Source of the DNA: an uncultured Chryseolinea sp.
GTDB taxonomy: Bacteria; Bacteroidota; Bacteroidia; Cytophagales; Cyclobacteriaceae
Reading direction: 5' to 3'
Assembly: GCA_946478915.1 (NCBI GenBank)
Contig: CAMLER010000394.1
Coordinates: 1 to 5,365, forward strand
Length of the DNA: 5,365 bases
A program made the position numbers and the translations under genes. This document shows, one piece after another, positions 1 through 5,365 of the stretch (the first letter of the stretch is position 1; each line of letters begins with the position of its first letter). A model generated the notes under the pieces. The model was not told the origin of the DNA, searched no databases, and worked only from the letters and a program-made list of their open reading frames with translations.

Positions 1-588
<588 letters not shown>

Positions 589-597
589 TCGTTGTGG

Positions 598-1854
598 TTA
601 ACTTTCGGAAAGCTCGTGTGGCTCCAGTGCCGCAATCTCCTGCACTGCGCCACCAGCAATTCCGCGAACATCACCGTAGATGCAGACAAGATTTTCCATT
701 GCCCGAAAAAGTCTTTTTTCGCGCTTAGCCCATTGACTGGCAAAAAGCGCCTTCTCTTTCATGAGATCTTCCTGCATATCGCGGTAAGATTCGAATGCCG
801 CTTCCAGCTTTTGGCGAAACTCATTTCCCGTTACATAGCCATAAATCATTTGTGACTTTTCACCTTTATTTACTTGTGATGATAATATTTCGCCGATGCG
901 CGAAAGATTGTTTCTGAATATTTGTGCCAATGCTTTGAATTCTGCGAAAGAGCACACCCAAATTCCTTCGATTGCGCCGAAGCGAGTCATACCTTCGGGC
1001 ATTGCTTCCGAAACGATCACGCCAATCTCTGCCTGCTTAAGTCTCATGTCATCTTTCATTTTTGCTATCCATTCGTAGCTGAAATGTTTAGTTCGCTTGC
1101 TTTCATAAAGAATCCTGCCGCATTCATTTTCGTAATGATCGCGAACAATATGAACACAATCGGCACCGCGCTTACCTTTAGAAATTTCTTCCACAACATC
1201 CCTCGGAAACGAACTGGTAAGAAATTCTTCTATTGCCAGCTCCTGAACTTCACCTTGCATTTGCATGCTTCCCTGTTCCGTTTTGCGCTTCATTTCATTG
1301 ATTAATCTCGACTGGTCATCAAGCTTTTTTTGCAGTTCTGCGCTCTTCATTCGCTCCTCTTCGCGCGCTTTTTCAGATTCCTCGATAATTCGTTTTTTCA
1401 ACGTCACATCGAGCATCTCCTTTTCCCGTTCTAGTTTTGCTTCTCGCTGCCGTACTTCAAGCATAGCTTTTTCCAGGGCAGTTTTTTCCAGATGTTCCTT
1501 AATTACTTTCTCCCGTTCCAACAATCTTTTTTTCATTTCATGTTCCAACCGTTCCTCCCGATCCTTCAGTTTTTGTTCGTGCTCAAGCAATGCGACCGAT
1601 TGGTCTTCTAACTGTTTCAACCGTGATTCTTTTGCCTTCCGATCCTGCTCAAGTCGTTGCACCTGAACTTTGAACTTGGATTGCTCTTCATGTTGTATTT
1701 TAGAAATCAACGCTTTGGTATTAGCTTGAAGCTTCAGATCGAACTCCCGCTCAAGCTTCTCTCTCAGGTCGTGCTGAATTGCTTCTTCCGGAGAAAATTT
1801 GTTGCCACAATGGGGACATTTCACCATCAGTGCCATGCGACTTATCATTTCCAT
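598..1854 (-). CDS. DUF2130 domain-containing coiled-coil protein with nuclease-like motif
   Basis: This 418-residue protein has three parts. Residues 11-20 hold a CPHC pair (Cys13, Cys16), half a zinc knuckle. Residues about 30-195 are almost entirely charged heptad-like sequence rich in Glu, Lys, Arg and Leu, a long coiled coil. Residues about 198-400 match the DUF2130 family: GEVQELAIEEFL at 201-212, KGKRGAD at 226-232, YESKRTKHFS at 250-259, then a conserved tail with AMENLVCIYGDVRGIAGGA near 385-403. This domain order and length are normal for the family, whose role is unknown. The Glu, GAD and ExK residues resemble a PD-(D/E)XK active site (inference). The ATG at 1854 was chosen as the longest start; ATGs at 1848, 1836 and 1827 also precede the CPHC pair, and no strong ribosome binding site decides between them. 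No signal peptide or membrane segment is visible, so it is probably cytoplasmic. It is transcribed divergently from the WYL regulator. Confidence 0.9.
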   Translation of the reverse strand: MEMISRMALMVKCPHCGNKFSPEEAIQHDLREKLEREFDLKLQANTKALISKIQHEEQSKFKVQVQRLEQDRKAKESRLKQLEDQSVALLEHEQKLKDREERLEHEMKKRLLEREKVIKEHLEKTALEKAMLEVRQREAKLEREKEMLDVTLKKRIIEESEKAREEERMKSAELQKKLDDQSRLINEMKRKTEQGSMQMQGEVQELAIEEFLTSSFPRDVVEEISKGKRGADCVHIVRDHYENECGRILYESKRTKHFSYEWIAKMKDDMRLKQAEIGVIVSEAMPEGMTRFGAIEGIWVCSFAEFKALAQIFRNNLSRIGEILSSQVNKGEKSQMIYGYVTGNEFRQKLEAAFESYRDMQEDLMKEKALFASQWAKREKRLFRAMENLVCIYGDVRGIAGGAVQEIAALEPHELSES

Positions 1855-1871
1855 ATCTTTCGTATTTGAAT

Positions 1872-1907
1872 CGAAGGTACATTCGGCTTGTGACAGCTTG
1901 TGTCAAA
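1872..1907 (-). promoter_or_regulatory. Candidate promoter for the DUF2130 gene
   Basis: Read on the minus strand, TTTGACA at 1907-1901 could serve as a -33/-35 element, and TACCTTCG at 1879-1872 matches the Bacteroidota -7 consensus TAnnTTTG at five of six fixed positions. The spacing of about 24 bp from TTTG to the -7 box is slightly long for that consensus. Transcription would start about 10 bases before the ATG at 1854. It overlaps the repeat element at 1886-1905, so a protein bound there would block it. Speculative. Confidence 0.25.
1886..1905. promoter_or_regulatory. Candidate operator: 10-bp tandem repeat containing an inverted repeat
   Basis: Two adjacent 10-mers, GCTTGTGACA (1886-1895) and GCTTGTGTCA (1896-1905), differ at one base. 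That single difference makes TGACA (1891-1895) and TGTCA (1901-1905) a perfect inverted repeat with a 5-bp spacer. The element sits between two divergent genes, one of which encodes a DNA-binding WYL regulator. A period of one helical turn and dyad symmetry both suit a dimeric regulator. The repeat is seen directly; its use as an operator for the adjacent regulator is inference. Confidence 0.5.
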
Positions 1908-1914
1908 CTATAAA
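1888..1914 (+). promoter_or_regulatory. Candidate promoter for the WYL regulator gene
   Basis: TATAAA at 1909-1914 lies about 40 bp before the ATG at 1956, and a weak TTGTGA at 1888-1893 lies 15 bp upstream of it. The -35 part is poor and its spacing is short, so only the TATAAA box is notable. Both overlap or adjoin the repeat at 1886-1905, which would allow autoregulation. Low confidence. Confidence 0.22.
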
Positions 1915-1955
1915 ATCGTTACTTTAACCTTCTGTTGGATACATTAGAATCGGAG

Positions 1956-2891
1956 ATGGCCAAAAATAAGATCATAGGAAAAAAAACAGAATCCATTATT
2001 CCGCAGGCAAAGCTGCTTCGCTTATTTCAAATTATTGCGGTTTTAAAAAGTGGTCACTGGACCATCCGCCAGTTAGCTGAGCGATTCGACACCAGCGAAA
2101 GAACTATTTACCGCTACATCAATCTGTTAGAAGAAGTTGACTTTCTGCTCGAAAAGGATTTCGATAATCGCTATTTCATTATCACCACCGATGACGATCC
2201 CAGCCAAGCCCAATTTTCAATCGAAGAAACAAAGCTTATCAAGAAACTCATTCAGTCGGGTGCGCATGACAATCCGTTAAAAAGCACTTTATTAAAAAAG
2301 CTGTCATTGAATTCTGAATTGGATAGCATGCCACGCTTGTTTTTGAAAGTCAGACTCGGACAATTTGTGGACCAGCTGGCAGACGCCATCAAAAATAAAA
2401 ATCAGGCGGTATTGAAAAATTATCACTCTGCGAACAGCAATGAAATTCGCGACCGACTTGTAGAGCCGATCCATTTCGGAGACAATTATCAATCCATCGT
2501 AGCGCTTGATACCCAGGACAAAGTTTGTAAACAGTTTAAGTTGGATCGAATAGGGGAAGTTATCGAAATGGATACTAGATTTCAGTATGAGGAATTTCAT
2601 CGCAAGAACCAAAGCGACATCTTTGGATTTTCAGGTGATTCCAATACCTGGATTACACTTCATCTGACCTTAAGGGCATACCTGTTGTTGCGCGAAGAAT
2701 ACCCGCTCTCAATTCCTTACACACAGCGGACAGATGATGCATACCATTTTCATGGCCCTGTATCTAATTTCGATGGCATTGCCAGGTTTGTTATGGGACT
2801 AATGGATGAAATCAGGATCGAAGGCCCGGAAGTGTTTAAAACTTTTATAGAAAGTAAGCTCCAACAGCAAGTTCTTTTTTCCAGGAAATAA
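1956..2891 (+). CDS. HTH_11 / WYL domain transcriptional regulator
   Basis: This is a 311-residue regulator in the YafY-like group. Residues about 18-73 form a winged helix-turn-helix of the HTH_11 type, with IRQLAERFDTSERTIYRYIN at 37-56 as the recognition region. A helical linker follows. Residues about 150-215 are a WYL domain, recognised by LVEPIHFGDNYQSIVALD and by the later FKLDRIGEV; the WYL core reads YQSI, so the name-giving residues are mostly replaced. Residues about 228-306 look like the WCX extension. WYL domains sense small ligands or nucleic acid and control, among others, defence and DNA-damage genes. The ATG at 1956 is preferred over the in-frame TTG at 1935, which would add seven residues; GGAG abuts the ATG too closely to be a good ribosome binding site. 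It is divergent from the DUF2130 gene, which is its most likely target along with itself (inference). Its target is not shown by the sequence. Confidence 0.88.
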   Translation: MAKNKIIGKKTESIIPQAKLLRLFQIIAVLKSGHWTIRQLAERFDTSERTIYRYINLLEEVDFLLEKDFDNRYFIITTDDDPSQAQFSIEETKLIKKLIQSGAHDNPLKSTLLKKLSLNSELDSMPRLFLKVRLGQFVDQLADAIKNKNQAVLKNYHSANSNEIRDRLVEPIHFGDNYQSIVALDTQDKVCKQFKLDRIGEVIEMDTRFQYEEFHRKNQSDIFGFSGDSNTWITLHLTLRAYLLLREEYPLSIPYTQRTDDAYHFHGPVSNFDGIARFVMGLMDEIRIEGPEVFKTFIESKLQQQVLFSRK

Positions 2892-2941
2892 ATTGTGCGA
2901 TGAATTGGTTCACGCGAAGTCCACCAAACTTTGTGCCGTGA

Positions 2942-2957
2942 CTCTTTTTAAAAAGAG
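2942..2957. repeat. 16-bp perfect palindrome in the convergent gap, possible bidirectional terminator
   Basis: CTCTTTTT followed directly by AAAAAGAG gives a perfect palindrome in the 77-bp gap between the stop of the WYL regulator and the stop of the rhamnose isomerase. As RNA it would fold, in either direction, into a short A/U-rich stem with a small loop. There is no GC-rich stem and no separate U tract after it, so it is a weak terminator candidate. A protein-binding palindrome is the alternative. Confidence 0.4.
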
Positions 2958-2968
2958 CTTCCCAACTC

Positions 2969-4243
2969 TTACAACCCCGTCGCTACGGCCTTCTTTCCTC
3001 TCATCCTGATAAGCTGATCTCTTACCTTTAAGTCTCTAAAAAATTGTAACGGCTGTAATACACCTCCTGCTTGCATCCGTGCTTCTGCTACCAATGGTCG
3101 TACATCAGTGCGATATGCTGTCTGCAAAATCTCTTGTGCAAGAGCAACATCATTTTGTTGTTGGGCACGTTTCAATGCTGCTGTGTCAACCAGCAAGGCC
3201 TGAGCATATGCGATCTTGATTGCTTCTACGGATTGAATAAGGTCCTCCAGTGGATCCTTTACATTATGTGACGCATCAATCATCCATCCAAGGTCTGATG
3301 CATGATCCATTCCGCGAGCGTTCATGCCCTCCACCAGTTCATTAAAAATGAGGAAAAGTTGATAAGGATTGATACTTCCGACGGTCAAATCATCATCACC
3401 ATATTTGGAGTCGTTGAAATGAAACCCACCCAGTTTTCCTTCCATCAAGAGGAGAGAAACGATCTGCTCTATGTTTGCATTAGGCAAATGATGACCAAGG
3501 TCTACAAGGGTGAACGCTTTAGGACCCAACTTCTGTGCATACAATAGCGATTGTCCCCAGTCACCAACGGTCATTGAATAAAAATTAGGCTCAAAAGCTT
3601 TGTACTCAACAAATATTTTCCAATCGTCCGGCAGTGTCGCATAAATTTCTTGTAATCCCGACAATGTGTTTTCAAATGCCTTCCTGAAATTGAGTTGTCC
3701 TGGGAAACAGGATCCGTCAGACAGCCATACCGTTAAAGAATTCGACCCAAGTTGTTTACCGTATTCAATAACCTCCAGGTTGTGTTCGATTGCCTGCTTT
3801 CGCACATTGCTGTCGACATGCTGAAGCGAACCGAATTTATAGCTGAACTTTTGATCCTTCTGGTCCTGAAAAGTATTTGAGTTCATAGCGTCAAATCGCA
3901 ATCCGTGTTGTGCAGCCAGGATCTTAATTGCTTTTGCATCTTTCGGAATATCCCAGGGAATGTGGAGGGAAATGGCACCACTGGATTGGTTTAATTTGTG
4001 GAGCAGGCCGACGTCTTCAATCTTTTCTTCAAGAGTTCGCGGTTCACCACCACCTGCGAAACGGCCGAACCGCGTACCCCCAGTACCCAGAGCCCAGCTC
4101 GGTATCGCAACCTGAAAATCCATTAACTTCTTTACAACCTCCTCCGCATTGCCGATTTCATTCCCTAGTGCACGAAACCTTGTTTGGTGTGCAGATGAAT
4201 GTTTTTCGTTGTGGGAGTCAAATGTTTGCTTTTCAATCTGCAT
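2969..4243 (-). CDS. rhaI: L-rhamnose isomerase, Pseudomonas stutzeri type
   Basis: This 424-residue cytoplasmic TIM-barrel isomerase converts L-rhamnose to L-rhamnulose. Diagnostic stretches are SWALGTGGTRFGRF at 49-62, FDAMNSNTF at 117-125, LTVWLSDGS at 170-178, LPDDWKIFVEYK at 204-215, LVDLGHH at 246-252, GGFHFNDSKYGDDDL at 272-286 and MIDASHN at 321-327. By comparison with the P. stutzeri enzyme as I recall it, the metal ligands correspond to Glu213, Asp248, His251, His275, Asp283, Asp285 and Asp323, and all are present. Length is normal for the family (about 430). This type accepts several aldoses, so activity on other sugars such as D-allose is possible. The ATG at 4243 places the first 20 residues before conserved sequence, as expected; no clear ribosome binding site is seen. 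It lies 32 bp downstream of the aldolase/dehydrogenase gene on the same strand, so the two are very likely co-transcribed, with this gene last or near last in the operon. Confidence 0.93.
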   Translation of the reverse strand: MQIEKQTFDSHNEKHSSAHQTRFRALGNEIGNAEEVVKKLMDFQVAIPSWALGTGGTRFGRFAGGGEPRTLEEKIEDVGLLHKLNQSSGAISLHIPWDIPKDAKAIKILAAQHGLRFDAMNSNTFQDQKDQKFSYKFGSLQHVDSNVRKQAIEHNLEVIEYGKQLGSNSLTVWLSDGSCFPGQLNFRKAFENTLSGLQEIYATLPDDWKIFVEYKAFEPNFYSMTVGDWGQSLLYAQKLGPKAFTLVDLGHHLPNANIEQIVSLLLMEGKLGGFHFNDSKYGDDDLTVGSINPYQLFLIFNELVEGMNARGMDHASDLGWMIDASHNVKDPLEDLIQSVEAIKIAYAQALLVDTAALKRAQQQNDVALAQEILQTAYRTDVRPLVAEARMQAGGVLQPLQFFRDLKVRDQLIRMRGKKAVATGL

Positions 4244-4249
4244 GAGCGT

Positions 4250-4283
4250 TATTATCGAAGATGCGCGACAAACTATTATCGAA
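4250..4283. repeat. 10-bp direct repeat around the rhaEW-rhaI junction
   Basis: The 10-mer TATTATCGAA occurs at 4250-4259 and again at 4274-4283, a 24-bp period. On the coding (minus) strand it reads TTCGATAATA; the first copy met contains the stop codon of the aldolase/dehydrogenase, and the second sits 6 bp before the isomerase ATG. It could be a small local duplication or a binding or processing site between the genes. The repeat is exact; any function is unknown. Confidence 0.45.
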
Positions 4284-5365
4284 CAAATGCAGCAGCAACG
4301 CCACCATCGACATTGATTACATTTCCCGTAGATTTATTTAGAAGTCCACCCGTGACAGCAAAACAAGCATTGGCAATATCTTCCGGGAGTATAATTTCAT
4401 TCAACAAAGTCCTTTTTGCATAGTATCCCGGTAGTTCTGCAACGGTTACCCCGTACGCTTTCGCGCGTCCTTCTGCCCAACTACCTTCCCAGATCTTGCT
4501 GTCGGCAATCACGGCGTCCGGGTTTACAACGTTTACCCTTATCTTATGGGCGCCCAACTCCGCGGCATTCAGTCTGCTCAGATGAAGCTGTGCTGCCTTA
4601 GCCGATCCGTATGCAGCGTTGTTAGGACCTGATACCAAAGCATTCTTGCTTACAATATTAATTACATCACCGCCAATTGCCTGCTTTCGCATGATGCTGA
4701 CGCCAGCCTGGGTAACCAGAAACTGTCCCTTAACAAGAACATCATAAAGAATGTCCCAATCTTTCTCTGTATGATCTTCAAGTGTTTTCGAAATCGAAAG
4801 GCCGGCACAGTTGACAATAAGGTCCACTCCACCGAACGATAATGTCGCCGTACGAAACGCGTTTTCAATGTCCGAAGGCTTCAGTACATCAAGTACAACG
4901 GAAGCAACGCTATCCTTTCCATACTTTTTAAATTCTTCCTGAGCTTTTTCCAGTCGCTCAGCATCGTTATCGTTTACAATGACACAGGCACCTTCTTCCA
5001 AAAACTTTTTTGCAATAGCCTTGCCGATACCTCCTGCGCTACCGGTAATCAGCGCGATTCTTCCCGAGAGAGCCTTGGGTTTAGGCATCCTTTGCAGCTT
5101 TGCCTCTTCTAGCAACCAGTATTCAATATTAAATGCTTCCTGCCGCGGTAGCGATGTATATTCGGAAATTGCTTCCGATCCTTTCATCACATTGATTGCA
5201 TTAATATAGAACTCCGCCGCAACCCTTGCGGTTTGTTTGTCCTTGGCAAAAGTAAACATTCCGACACCGGGGTATAGAATTACCACTGGATTTGGATCTC
5301 TTAGAGCAGGACTGTTCGGGTGCTTGCAAGCTTCGTAATATTCTCTGTACATCTGCCGATAGCCT
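4276..5365 (-). CDS. rhaEW: Bifunctional L-rhamnulose-1-phosphate aldolase / L-lactaldehyde dehydrogenase, C-terminal half (5' end outside the window)
   Basis: The frame stays open through the right edge (codons GYRQ precede the ATG at 5352), so this is the C-terminal part of a protein of about 700 residues. Counted from the Met at 5352, residues 1-90 are the end of the class II aldolase part and its linker, with RDPNPVVILYPGVGMFTFAKDK and EAFNIEYWLLEEAKLQRMP as typical family signatures. Residues about 96-358 are a short-chain dehydrogenase: TGSAGGIG at 103-110, NCAG at 181-184, Ser235, Tyr248 and Lys252 of YxxxK, and INVDGG near the end. Asp128 after the second strand favours NAD. In RhaEW proteins the aldolase splits L-rhamnulose-1-phosphate into dihydroxyacetone phosphate and L-lactaldehyde, and the dehydrogenase part is thought to oxidise the lactaldehyde. 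The usual SDR helix-4 Asn is Leu206. It lies directly upstream of the rhamnose isomerase, which supports the assignment; the rhamnulose kinase is probably further upstream. Confidence 0.92.
   Translation of the reverse strand, partial: GYRQMYREYYEACKHPNSPALRDPNPVVILYPGVGMFTFAKDKQTARVAAEFYINAINVMKGSEAISEYTSLPRQEAFNIEYWLLEEAKLQRMPKPKALSGRIALITGSAGGIGKAIAKKFLEEGACVIVNDNDAERLEKAQEEFKKYGKDSVASVVLDVLKPSDIENAFRTATLSFGGVDLIVNCAGLSISKTLEDHTEKDWDILYDVLVKGQFLVTQAGVSIMRKQAIGGDVINIVSKNALVSGPNNAAYGSAKAAQLHLSRLNAAELGAHKIRVNVVNPDAVIADSKIWEGSWAEGRAKAYGVTVAELPGYYAKRTLLNEIILPEDIANACFAVTGGLLNKSTGNVINVDGGVAAAFVR

Noticed and set aside
592..855. Plus-strand open frame of 87 codons just after the left-edge dehydrogenase
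   Set aside because: It lies entirely over the conserved C-terminal end of the DUF2130 protein on the other strand and has no domain signature.
922..1666. Overlapping plus-strand open frames opposite the DUF2130 gene
   Set aside because: They are antisense to a strongly supported coding sequence. Their serine- and phenylalanine-rich translations are what the complement of a Glu/Lys-rich coiled coil produces, with no recognisable domain.
2304..2612. Minus-strand open frame of 102 codons opposite the WYL regulator
   Set aside because: It is a shadow of the regulator's linker and WYL domain, with no domain and no promoter or start signal.
2897..2915. Bulged hairpin (GCG-A-TGAA, loop TTGG, TTCA-CGC) just after the WYL regulator stop
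   Set aside because: The stem is only seven pairs with a bulged A and has no following T tract, so it does not qualify as an intrinsic terminator and could easily be chance.
3302..3547. Plus-strand open frame of 81 codons opposite the rhamnose isomerase
   Set aside because: It is the complement of the most conserved metal-binding part of the isomerase and shows no family resemblance of its own.

Overview
The window carries five protein genes packed with little spacing. Base composition is mid-range by eye, and none of the gene starts has a well-spaced Shine-Dalgarno sequence. Together with the gene set (a fused RhaEW-type aldolase/dehydrogenase beside a Pseudomonas stutzeri-type L-rhamnose isomerase, a DUF2130 protein, and an HTH_11/WYL regulator), this suggests a Bacteroidota chromosome, possibly from an environmental sugar degrader. 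That placement is an inference from sequence style, not a proof.

Layout: (1) The left edge holds the 3' part of a plus-strand short-chain dehydrogenase resembling L-fucose dehydrogenases. Its YxxxK catalytic motif reads YxxxN. (2) Nine bases later, on the minus strand, ends a DUF2130 protein with an N-terminal CPxC pair, a long coiled coil and a C-terminal domain bearing a GAD...ExK signature like that of PD-(D/E)XK nucleases. (3) A gap of about 100 bp separates it from a divergent plus-strand HTH-WYL regulator. The gap holds a nearly perfect 10-bp tandem repeat that also contains an inverted repeat, a good operator candidate. (4) A 77-bp convergent gap follows, with a 16-bp perfect palindrome. 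(5) On the minus strand come the L-rhamnose isomerase and, upstream of it, the C-terminal half of the bifunctional L-rhamnulose-1-phosphate aldolase/lactaldehyde dehydrogenase, which runs off the right edge. These two are 32 bp apart and almost certainly form one operon.

Function: the right half is part of a phosphorylating L-rhamnose pathway (isomerase, then a kinase not in the window, then aldolase plus dehydrogenase). The left-edge dehydrogenase belongs to a family that oxidises 6-deoxy sugars directly. The DUF2130/WYL pair between them has no evident link to sugar use. It is bounded by convergent junctions on both sides and is the part of the window most likely to hold something undescribed. 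No RNA genes, insertion sequences, CRISPR arrays or gene-free stretches over 300 bp were seen.
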